Origin: Alphaproteobacteria bacterium
GTDB lineage: Bacteria > Pseudomonadota > Alphaproteobacteria > CACIAM-22H2
Assembly (NCBI GenBank): GCA_016869415.1
Contig: VGEI01000114.1
Span: 1-9,514, forward strand
Direction: 5' to 3'
DNA length: 9,514 nucleotides
Of the stretch, positions 1-5,528 are shown piece by piece; the stretch's first letter is position 1; each line of letters opens with the position of its first letter. The translations under genes were made by a program, and so were the position numbers. The notes beneath the pieces were generated by a model. The model saw nothing but the letters and a program-made list of their open reading frames with translations, had not been told where the DNA came from and searched no databases.

Positions 1-432
1 AAGCCCAACCCAATCGATGTGCATGTCGGCAGCCGGATTCGCCTGCGCCGTACGCTGCTGGGCATGAGTCAGCAGAGGCTCGGTGAGGCGATCGGCCTGA
101 CCTTCCAGCAGGTGCAGAAATACGAGCGCGGGGCCAATAGGGTGGGCTCGTCCCGCATGTTCGAACTGGCACGCGTGCTCGATGTCCCGATCTCATACTT
201 CTTCGAGGAAATGGGCGCCGACACCGCGCAGCGCGGCCGCCAGCACGCGATGGGCCACGCGGTCGAGGTTGCCAGCACTGGCGAGCCCGACCCGATGACC
301 AAGCGCGAGACGCTCGAGCTCGTCCGCGCCTACTATAAGATTACCGACTCCAAGCTGCGCAAACGGCTGTTCGAGATGGCCAAGGCCTTGGCCGCTATCG
401 GCGCGGCGGTCGGGGAGCGCCGCGCTAAGTAG
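1..432 (+). CDS. HTH-type transcriptional regulator (XRE/Cro-CI family), 5' end outside window
   Basis: A DNA-binding regulator of the Cro/CI helix-turn-helix family. The frame is open to the first base of the window: the residues before the GTG at 19 (KPNPID) continue smoothly into VHVGSRIRLRR, the usual opening of this alphaproteobacterial family. The GTG at 19 is therefore probably an internal valine and the true start lies upstream. About 143 residues are visible. The HTH domain spans roughly visible residues 11-65, with the turn near LGMSQQRLGEAIGLT and a recognition helix around FQQVQKYERG. The C-terminal half ends in a helical segment (ELVRAYYKITDSKLRKRLFE) typical of the family. Such regulators often sit directly before metK in Alphaproteobacteria. 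The target is not readable from the sequence; control of metK is only an inference from position. Family call is firm, physiological role unknown. Confidence 0.88.
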   Translation, partial: KPNPIDVHVGSRIRLRRTLLGMSQQRLGEAIGLTFQQVQKYERGANRVGSSRMFELARVLDVPISYFFEEMGADTAQRGRQHAMGHAVEVASTGEPDPMTKRETLELVRAYYKITDSKLRKRLFEMAKALAAIGAAVGERRAK

Positions 433-440
433 CCCTCCCG

Positions 441-464
441 CGTCCCGCACTGACTGTGGGCACG
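441..464 (+). other. weak stem-loop after the HTH gene
   Basis: CGT-CCCGCA pairs with TGTGGG-ACG around a 5-nt loop, with one bulged C and one G-U pair. It lies 9 nt after the HTH gene stop. No T-tract follows, so it is not an intrinsic terminator by itself. It could be the 3' end structure of the upstream gene or part of a longer metK leader if transcription reads through. Confidence 0.35.
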
Positions 465-471
465 ACGGCTG

Positions 472-487
472 TTGACGGGTTAGTCAA
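472..487 (+). promoter_or_regulatory. inverted repeat TTGAC-N6-GTCAA with -35-like element, upstream of metK
   Basis: TTGAC (472-476) and GTCAA (483-487) are perfect inverted repeats separated by 6 nt. The left arm, extended by one base, reads TTGACG, a good sigma-70-type -35. The best-placed -10 (CACAAG, 495-500, 17-nt spacer) is poor, so the promoter is tentative. A dyad overlapping a -35 is a reasonable operator layout, and the HTH regulator encoded just upstream or a methionine-pathway regulator could bind it, but the sequence does not say which. Confidence 0.4.
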
Positions 488-513
488 AGCTTGCCACAAG
501 AGCCCGCGTTCTG

Positions 514-536
514 GCGCCACGGCTGTCCGTGGGCGC
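514..536 (+). other. strong hairpin in the metK leader
   Basis: GCGCCACGG (514-522) pairs with CCGT-g-GGCGC (527-536) around the 4-nt loop CTGT, giving 9 Watson-Crick pairs with a single bulged G531. No T-tract follows, so it is not an intrinsic terminator. It lies 54 nt before the metK GTG and could be a leader-RNA structural element. It does not match a SAM riboswitch class that I recognise. Confidence 0.4.
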
Positions 537-578
537 GTCAGCGTGGATGCAGCTTCCCCTCATTCCAGTTCGTTCCTC

Positions 579-583
579 GGAGG
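579..583 (+). promoter_or_regulatory. Shine-Dalgarno of metK
   Basis: GGAGG lies 7 nt before GTG at 591, which fixes the metK start at a GTG codon. The same bases can fold into a tiny stem, TCCT (574-577) with AGGA (581-584) around CGG, that would partly mask the site. Confidence 0.8.
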
Positions 584-590
584 ATAGACC

Positions 591-1784
591 GTGCGCAAGG
601 GCGATTTCGTGTTCACCAGCGAATCCGTGTCCGAAGGCCATCCGGACAAGGTGGCGGACCGCATTTCGGATTCGGTCGTTGATCTGTTCCTAGGGGCCGA
701 CCCCGAGGCGCGTGTCGGCTGCGAAACCTTGGTGACCACCCAGCGCATCGTCGTCGCCGGCGAGGTGCGTGGGCCCAAGGCGGTGGTCGAGAAGAACGGC
801 AAGGTCAAGGCGGCCAAGATCGAAGCCCTGGCCCGCAAGGCAATCAAGGATATCGGCTACGCCCAAAAGGGCTTCCACTGGAAGACCGCCAAGTTCGCCT
901 GCTACCTGCACGCTCAGTCGGCGGATATCGCCCAAGGCGTCGACGCCAAGGGCAACAAGGATGAAGGCGCGGGCGACCAGGGCATGATGTTCGGCTATGC
1001 CTGCAATGAGACACCCGAGCTCATGCCGGCGCCGATCCAATATGCGCACAACATTTTGCGCTCCATGGCGGAAGCGCGGCACGCTGGCCGGACCAAGGAA
1101 CTGGAGCCTGACGCCAAGAGCCAGGTGACTCTGCGCTACGTCGACGGCAAACCGGTCGGGTGCACGGCGGTCGTGGTTTCGACGCAGCACAGCCCGAAGG
1201 TCGACCAGGACGCCGTGCGCGAGATCGTCCGGCCGTTTGTCAAGAAAGTGCTGCCCGAGGGCTGGTTCCCGGAGGAGAGGCACTTCTACGTCAATCCCAC
1301 GGGCAAGTTCGTGATCGGCGGTCCGGACGGCGATTGCGGCCTTACTGGCCGCAAGATCATTGTCGACACCTATGGCGGTGCCGCGCCGCATGGCGGCGGC
1401 GCTTTCTCGGGCAAGGATCCGACCAAGGTCGATCGTTCGGCTGCCTACGCGGCTCGCTATTTGGCGAAAAACATTGTCGCGGCTGGCCTAGCCGATCGCT
1501 GCACGATCCAGCTCGCTTACGCCATCGGCGTCTCGGAGCCGCTGTCGGTTTATGTCGACACGCAGGGCACCGGTAAGGTCGATGAGGATCGCCTTTCGAA
1601 GGTGCTGCAGCAGCTGGTGCGCCTGACGCCGCGCGGCATCCGCGAGCATCTCGGACTCAATAAGCCGATTTACACGCGCACTTCGGCCTATGGCCATTTC
1701 GGCCGCACGCCGGACAAGGACGGCGGATTTTCCTGGGAAAAGACGGACCTGGTGAAGGATCTCAAGTCGGCGTTCGGCGGCTGA
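591..1784 (+). CDS. metK: S-adenosylmethionine synthetase (methionine adenosyltransferase)
   Basis: Makes S-adenosylmethionine from ATP and L-methionine, releasing phosphate and pyrophosphate; a cytosolic enzyme dependent on Mg2+ and K+. The 397 residues match the family length (about 380-400) across its three similar domains. Visible signatures are EGHPDKVADRISDSVVD at residues 15-31 (nucleotide and metal ligands H17, D19), GAGDQGMMFGYA at 126-137 with the conserved Asp 129, GGPDGDCGLTGRKIIVDTYG at 243-262, and the glycine-rich GGGAFSGKD at 268-276 with the phosphate-contacting lysine. The GTG start is chosen for the GGAGG 7 nt upstream and because MRKGDFVFTSESVSEGHPD is the usual N-terminus. 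The gene has its own leader of up to 158 nt and an intrinsic terminator, so it is probably a one-gene unit. It supplies the methyl donor for TrmB, encoded next. Essentially certain. Confidence 0.98.
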   Translation: MRKGDFVFTSESVSEGHPDKVADRISDSVVDLFLGADPEARVGCETLVTTQRIVVAGEVRGPKAVVEKNGKVKAAKIEALARKAIKDIGYAQKGFHWKTAKFACYLHAQSADIAQGVDAKGNKDEGAGDQGMMFGYACNETPELMPAPIQYAHNILRSMAEARHAGRTKELEPDAKSQVTLRYVDGKPVGCTAVVVSTQHSPKVDQDAVREIVRPFVKKVLPEGWFPEERHFYVNPTGKFVIGGPDGDCGLTGRKIIVDTYGGAAPHGGGAFSGKDPTKVDRSAAYAARYLAKNIVAAGLADRCTIQLAYAIGVSEPLSVYVDTQGTGKVDEDRLSKVLQQLVRLTPRGIREHLGLNKPIYTRTSAYGHFGRTPDKDGGFSWEKTDLVKDLKSAFGG

Positions 1785-1790
1785 GCCTAC

Positions 1791-1812
1791 CACGCCGCTG
1801 CAAGGCGGCGTG
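1791..1812 (+). other. GCAA-tetraloop hairpin after metK
   Basis: CACGCCGCT pairs with GGCGGCGTG (9 pairs including one U-G) and closes on GCAA, a GNRA tetraloop. It starts 6 nt after the metK stop and precedes the T-tract terminator by 6 nt. It probably helps protect the metK mRNA 3' end or blocks upstream pairing; it has no T-tract of its own. Confidence 0.6.
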
Positions 1813-1818
1813 ACACCG

Positions 1819-1854
1819 AGGGCGCAGGGTTAGTCCCTGCGCCCTTCGTTTTTT
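1819..1854 (+). terminator. intrinsic terminator of metK
   Basis: AGGGCGCAGGG (1819-1829) pairs perfectly with CCCTGCGCCCT (1835-1845), an 11-bp GC-rich stem on the 5-nt loop TTAGT, followed by TCG and six T (1849-1854). This is a classical Rho-independent terminator. It ends only 13-22 nt before the likely trmB start codons. Confidence 0.9.
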
Positions 1855-1876
1855 GCGCTACAGTCGCATGACCGCC

Positions 1877-2593
1877 ATGAGCACGAATACGGACCCCGGC
1901 CCCGATCGCCCGATCAGTAGCTATGGCCGTCGGCGCGGTCGCCCGCTGCGCGCCGGTCGTGCCGCGTTGCTCACGCAGGTTCTGCCGCTCCTAGCGATCA
2001 AGGCCCCGCCGTCCGGCACGGCGCTTGAACCACGATCGTTGTTCGCCGTTGCGCCGCGGGCAGTTTGGCTTGAGGTCGGGTTCGGCGCGGGTGAGCATCT
2101 CGCCGCCCAGGCCGAGGCCTATCCCGATATCGGCTTGATCGGCGCCGAACCCTATATCAACGGCATCGCCGGCCTGCTCGCGCGGATCCAGGAGGCGGGC
2201 CTGGCCAATATCCGTCTTTGGTCCGACGATATTCGGCTTCTGCTGCCGGCGCTGCCCGCTGCCTCGATCAGCCGCGTCTTCGTCCTGTTCCCCGATCCCT
2301 GGCCCAAGGCCCGTCATCACAAGCGACGGCTGATCACGCCCGCCTTTCTTAACGAGCTGGCACGGATCATGGCGCCCGGGGCGGAACTGCGCTTCGCCAC
2401 TGACGATCCCGGCTATCTGGAGTGGACCCTCGAACGCCTGGCCGGTCATTCCGCATTCACCGCGCTGACCACTTGCCCTGACGAATGGGCGGTGCGTCCC
2501 GCTGACTGGCCGGCGACGCGATATGAGGCGAAGGGTCTGGCCGGCCATCCACCGGCTTTCCTGCGGTTTCGGCGGCGGGCCGAAGGCCCTTGA
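1877..2593 (+). CDS. trmB: tRNA (guanine-N7-)-methyltransferase
   Basis: Methylates G46 in the variable loop of tRNAs to m7G using S-adenosylmethionine. From ATG 1877 the protein has 238 residues, normal for the family. It shows the basic N-terminal YGRRRGRPLRAGR, the SAM-binding loop WLEVGFGAGEH at 64-74, the diagnostic LFPDPWPKARHHKRR at 137-151, FATDDP at 173-178, and TRYEAKGLAGH near the C-terminus. ATG 1868 would add three residues and is an equal alternative. An earlier in-frame TTG at 1853 lies inside the metK terminator T-tract and is rejected. No Shine-Dalgarno precedes either ATG, and the metK terminator ends just upstream, so expression depends on read-through, a very short 5' UTR, or leaderless initiation. 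It uses the product of MetK, encoded next door. Function is secure, start uncertain. Confidence 0.95.
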   Translation: MSTNTDPGPDRPISSYGRRRGRPLRAGRAALLTQVLPLLAIKAPPSGTALEPRSLFAVAPRAVWLEVGFGAGEHLAAQAEAYPDIGLIGAEPYINGIAGLLARIQEAGLANIRLWSDDIRLLLPALPAASISRVFVLFPDPWPKARHHKRRLITPAFLNELARIMAPGAELRFATDDPGYLEWTLERLAGHSAFTALTTCPDEWAVRPADWPATRYEAKGLAGHPPAFLRFRRRAEGP

Positions 2594-2617
2594 TTTTCTT
2601 GGCCGTATAGTTATATT
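2590..2617 (+). promoter_or_regulatory. candidate sigma-70-type promoter for the rimP-nusA operon
   Basis: TTGATT (2590-2595, overlapping the trmB stop codon) and TATATT (2612-2617) are separated by 16 nt in a conspicuously AT-rich patch of an otherwise GC-rich region. The start point would be near 2624, upstream of the terminator hairpin at 2656-2691. AT-richness alone could produce such a match. Confidence 0.4.
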
Positions 2618-2655
2618 CGCCGCGAAATAAGGTTCGGTTCGATAGCGATCCGGCT

Positions 2656-2691
2656 AATAAAAAAGTGGGCCAAACGGCCCACTTTTTTATT
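2656..2691. terminator. bidirectional intrinsic terminator between trmB and rimP
   Basis: A perfect 16-bp inverted repeat: AATAAAAAAGTGGGCC (2656-2671) pairs with GGCCCACTTTTTTATT (2676-2691) around the loop AAAC. The GC core is flanked by A6 on the left and T6 on the right, so it can terminate transcription on either strand. It is 63 nt after the trmB stop and 99 nt before the rimP start. It may simply end trmB, or, if the promoter at 2590-2617 is real, act as an attenuator of the nusA operon. Confidence 0.92.
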
Positions 2692-2790
2692 GCGCAAACG
2701 GTAACACCCGTCGCGCATCAGCCGTTCCGTATCGGGACCGAACAGCCGTCACGCACTCTTCTGCCCGCTAACGACGAGAATACCGCCCGC

Positions 2791-3276
2791 ATGGACCAGG
2801 CAGGCCTCGAAGCCTTGATCGTGCCGCTGCTCGACCCGATGGGGTACGCGCTGGTGCGAGTCCATGTCAGCGGCGGCGCCCAGCCGACTGTGCAGGTAAT
2901 GGCCGAGCGCACCGACGGACAAGGCATGACGATCGACGATTGCGAGACGATCAGTCGCGCGCTTTCCGTCCGGTTCGACGCCGACGATCCTATCGGCGGC
3001 GCTTATACGCTCGAGGTCAGCTCGCCCGGCATCGACCGGCCGCTGGTACGGGCAAAGGATTACCAGCGCTTTACTGGCCATGTTGCCAAGGTCGAGACGC
3101 GCGTCCCGGTCGAGGGCCGCCGTCGGTTCTCCGGCCGGATCGCCGGCGCCACTGACAGCCATATTCGCCTCGCCCTCGAAGAGGGTGCGGCGGCCGAGGT
3201 CGAGATCGCGATTGTCGATATCGCCAAGGCCAAACTCAAACTCACGGACAAACTCATCGCTGAGGCAATGCGCTAA
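2791..3276 (+). CDS. rimP: ribosome maturation factor RimP
   Basis: Assists assembly of the 30S subunit in the cytosol. From ATG 2791 it has 161 residues, within the family range. Visible motifs are MGYALVRVHVSG at 17-28, the acidic MTIDDCETISRALS at 46-59 and the hallmark LEVSSPGIDRPL at 74-85, followed by GRRRFSGRIAG at 109-119 of the C-terminal Sm-like domain. The frame stays open back to about 2665, but that extension runs through the terminator hairpin and does not resemble RimP, so ATG 2791 is chosen. Its Shine-Dalgarno is weak (only GAG about 12 nt upstream). The stop overlaps the nusA start in TAATG, indicating translational coupling. First gene of the rimP-nusA-infB operon, the same order as in most bacteria. 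Confidence 0.95.
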   Translation: MDQAGLEALIVPLLDPMGYALVRVHVSGGAQPTVQVMAERTDGQGMTIDDCETISRALSVRFDADDPIGGAYTLEVSSPGIDRPLVRAKDYQRFTGHVAKVETRVPVEGRRRFSGRIAGATDSHIRLALEEGAAAEVEIAIVDIAKAKLKLTDKLIAEAMR

Positions 3277-4853
3277 TGGCCACACGTCGTCAAAAGGCTG
3301 CGAAAGAAGGGCAGGACGCTGCCGAGCGGACTGCCGAACGGGCAACCGCTTACAACAAGATCGAGATGCTGCAGGTCGCGGACGCGGTCGCGCGCGAGAA
3401 GAGCATCGACCGCGAAGAAGTACTCGAGGCCATGGAGCAGGCGATCCAGAAGGCCGGCCGTGCCAAGTATGGCCACGAGCACGACATCCGCTCGCACATC
3501 GATCGCACGACCGGCGAGATCCAGCTCTTGCGCTACCGGCAGGTCGCGGATCCGATCGAGAACGAGGCGACACAGATCTCCGTGCCTGAGGCGCAGGCGA
3601 AGAATCCCGACGCCAAGGTCGGCGATTTCCTCACCGATCCGCTCCCGCCCATAGATTTCGGGCGTATTGCCGCCCAGACGGCCAAGCAGGTGATTGTGCA
3701 GCGAGTGCGCGAGGCCGAGCGCAAGCGTCAGTACAACGAGTACAAGGACCGGGTCGGCGAGATCGTCAACGGCTTGGTCAAGCGCGTCGAGTTCGGCAAC
3801 GTCACCGTCGACCTGGGGCGCGCCGAGGCAATCCTGCGGCGCGACGAGTGCGTCCCGCGCGAAGTGTTCAAGCCATCGGAGCGGGTGCGCGCCTACATCT
3901 ACGACGTCCGTGAAGAGACGCGTGGGCCGCAGATTTTCCTGTCTCGTACGCACGGCCAGTTCATGGCCAAGCTGTTCGCGCAGGAGGTGCCGGAAATCTA
4001 TGACGGCATCATCGAGATCAAGGCTGTGGCCCGCGACCCGGGCAGCCGCGCCAAGATCGCGGTCATCTCCAACGACTCATCCATCGATCCCGTTGGCGCC
4101 TGCGTCGGCATGCGCGGTAGCCGTGTCCAGGCCGTGGTGGCGGAGTTGCAGGGCGAGAAGATCGATATCATTCCGTGGTCGCCGGATCCGGCGACCTTCG
4201 TCGTCAACGCGCTGGCGCCCGCGGAGGTCACCAAGGTGGTACTGGACGAAGAAGCACGCCGCATCGAGGTCGTGGTGCCCGACGATCAGCTGTCGCTGGC
4301 CATCGGCCGGCGCGGGCAGAACGTCCGCTTGGCTTCGCTGCTGACCGGCTGGGCCATCGACATCCTGACCGAGGCCGAGGAGTCGGAGCGCCGGCAAGAG
4401 GAATTCAAGTCGCGGTCGGCGTTGTTCGTCGAGGCTCTCGATGTCGACGACGTCATCGCCGGCCTGCTGGTGACCGAGGGTTTCGTCAAGGTCGAGGACA
4501 TTGCGCTGGTGCCGGCTGAGGAGCTTGCAGCCATCGAAGGCTTCGACGAGGGAGTCGCCGTCGAGCTCAAGGCCCGAGCCGAGACCTGGCTCGAGGGCCA
4601 GAACCTCAAGCTGACCGAGCGTTACAAGGAGCTTGGCGTGACCGACGACGTCGCCGGGATCGAGGGCATGAGTCCCGCAATGCTGGTGAAGCTCGGGGAG
4701 AAGGGCGTCAAGACGCTCGACGATCTCGGCGATCTGGCCAGCGACGAGCTGATCGACATCGTTGGCAAGGACACGCTCGACAACGATCAGGCGAACGCTG
4801 TGATCATGGCGGCGCGGGCCCACTGGTTCGACGCGGAGGCGAAGCCGGCCTGA
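3276..4853 (+). CDS. nusA: transcription termination/antitermination factor NusA
   Basis: Binds RNA polymerase and nascent RNA, promoting pausing and intrinsic termination and taking part in antitermination. The 525 residues contain in order: an N-terminal RNAP-binding domain (about 28-155, beginning IEMLQVADAVAREKSID), an S1 domain (about 158-225), KH1 (about 245-300, with VGACVGMRGSRVQAVVAEL), KH2 (about 310-365, with LSLAIGRRGQNVRLASLLTG), and two C-terminal helix-hairpin-helix repeats (about 385-440 and 453-518). It starts with a charged tail of about 27 residues (MATRRQKAAKEGQDAAER...) before the usual NusA start. The TAATG overlap with rimP supports this start, and no other start codon lies between it and the core domain. 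The stop overlaps the next ATG (TGATG). Likely autoregulated through the leader terminator upstream, by analogy with the E. coli operon. Confidence 0.98.
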   Translation: MATRRQKAAKEGQDAAERTAERATAYNKIEMLQVADAVAREKSIDREEVLEAMEQAIQKAGRAKYGHEHDIRSHIDRTTGEIQLLRYRQVADPIENEATQISVPEAQAKNPDAKVGDFLTDPLPPIDFGRIAAQTAKQVIVQRVREAERKRQYNEYKDRVGEIVNGLVKRVEFGNVTVDLGRAEAILRRDECVPREVFKPSERVRAYIYDVREETRGPQIFLSRTHGQFMAKLFAQEVPEIYDGIIEIKAVARDPGSRAKIAVISNDSSIDPVGACVGMRGSRVQAVVAELQGEKIDIIPWSPDPATFVVNALAPAEVTKVVLDEEARRIEVVVPDDQLSLAIGRRGQNVRLASLLTGWAIDILTEAEESERRQEEFKSRSALFVEALDVDDVIAGLLVTEGFVKVEDIALVPAEELAAIEGFDEGVAVELKARAETWLEGQNLKLTERYKELGVTDDVAGIEGMSPAMLVKLGEKGVKTLDDLGDLASDELIDIVGKDTLDNDQANAVIMAARAHWFDAEAKPA

Positions 4854-5485
4854 TGTTGAGCCCGTCTTCCGATCCCTCCGCAGAGGCGGGTAACGCCGCC
4901 GGCGCCATGACGGCGGCGACCGTTGCGACGCGCCGCTGCCTGGTCAGCGGAGAGGAACGGCCGAAGAGCGAGCTCGTGCGTTTCGTCGTGGGTCCCGACG
5001 GCACGGTGGTGCCCGATATCGACGGCCGGCTTCCTGGCCGCGGTTTGTGGACGCTGGCGCGGCGCGATATAGTCGCCGCGGCCGTCGTCAAGAAGCTCTT
5101 CGCGCGCGCGGCGCGGGAGCCGGCATCCGCGGATCCCGGTCTGGTCGATCGGGTGGAGCGGCTGCTGGTACGGCGCTGCGTTGCCACTTTGGGCCTGGCT
5201 CGCCGGGCAGGTCAGGCGGTGGGTGGGTTCGAGAAGGTACGGGCGCTGATCGAGCGCGGGGCTTGCGGCGTGATGGTGATCGCTGCCGAGGCCTCGGGCG
5301 AGGGACGGCGTAAGGCGGTGTCCGGGGTTGAGGCTCTGCCGGTGGTCGGGACACTGACCGAGGCTGAGCTCGGCGGCGTCTTCGGACGGGAGTCCGTGAC
5401 CTACGCTGCCGTGGCCCGCGGGGGTAATGCGCAACGCTGCCTGGAAGACGGGTCGCGGCTGGGTGGTTTCCGCGCTGCTGCCTGA
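4853..5485 (+). CDS. ylxR: YlxR (DUF448) - L7Ae-like fusion RNA-binding protein
   Basis: A two-domain nucleic-acid-binding protein of the nusA-infB operon. Residues about 20-95 form the YlxR/DUF448 domain, with RRCLVSGEERPKSELVRFV at 27-45 and the LPGRGLW loop at 60-66. Residues about 105-195 resemble the L7Ae/L30e-like fold (LGLARRAGQAVGGFEKVRAL at 113-132, then GVMVIAAEAS). In Bacillus the two domains are separate proteins, YlxR and YlxQ, also between nusA and infB; the fusion is common in Alphaproteobacteria. ATG 4853 is chosen because it overlaps the nusA stop (TGATG); ATG 4907 would drop 18 low-complexity residues. The C-terminal part after about residue 185 is less conserved. YlxR has been linked to RNase P in other bacteria, but the role here is not established. 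Family assignment firm, function open. Confidence 0.92.
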   Translation: MLSPSSDPSAEAGNAAGAMTAATVATRRCLVSGEERPKSELVRFVVGPDGTVVPDIDGRLPGRGLWTLARRDIVAAAVVKKLFARAAREPASADPGLVDRVERLLVRRCVATLGLARRAGQAVGGFEKVRALIERGACGVMVIAAEASGEGRRKAVSGVEALPVVGTLTEAELGGVFGRESVTYAAVARGGNAQRCLEDGSRLGGFRAAA

Positions 5486-5528
5486 ACAGTAAACGCGATA
5501 CGACTGACATTCTGACGACGGGTTGGTG

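Noticed and set aside
481..560. SAM-II or SAM/SAH riboswitch before metK
   Set aside because: Only short fragments (AGCTTGCCAC, CACAAGAGC, TTCTGGCG) recall the consensuses; the ordered conserved core and pseudoknot pairing cannot be drawn. A covariance search would decide.
690..1391. Minus-strand open frame opposite metK
   Set aside because: Antisense shadow of a strongly conserved gene, with no recognisable protein, ribosome binding site or promoter.
1853..1876. TTG 1853 as the trmB start
   Set aside because: The codon is part of the metK terminator T-tract and has no ribosome binding site; ATG 1868 or 1877 is more plausible.
2631..2743. Long-range pairing GTTCGGTTC (2632-2640) with GGACCGAAC (2735-2743) enclosing the terminator
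   Set aside because: A 9-bp helix with one wobble is expected by chance in a leader of this size and it does not compete with the terminator stem.
2665..2790. In-frame 5' extension of rimP from GTG 2665
   Set aside because: It begins inside the terminator hairpin and its residues do not match RimP N-termini; ATG 2791 gives the normal protein.
2630..2790. tRNA gene before rimP, as metY in E. coli
   Set aside because: GGTTCGGTTCGA superficially recalls a T-loop, but no acceptor stem, anticodon arm or proper T-arm can be built around it.
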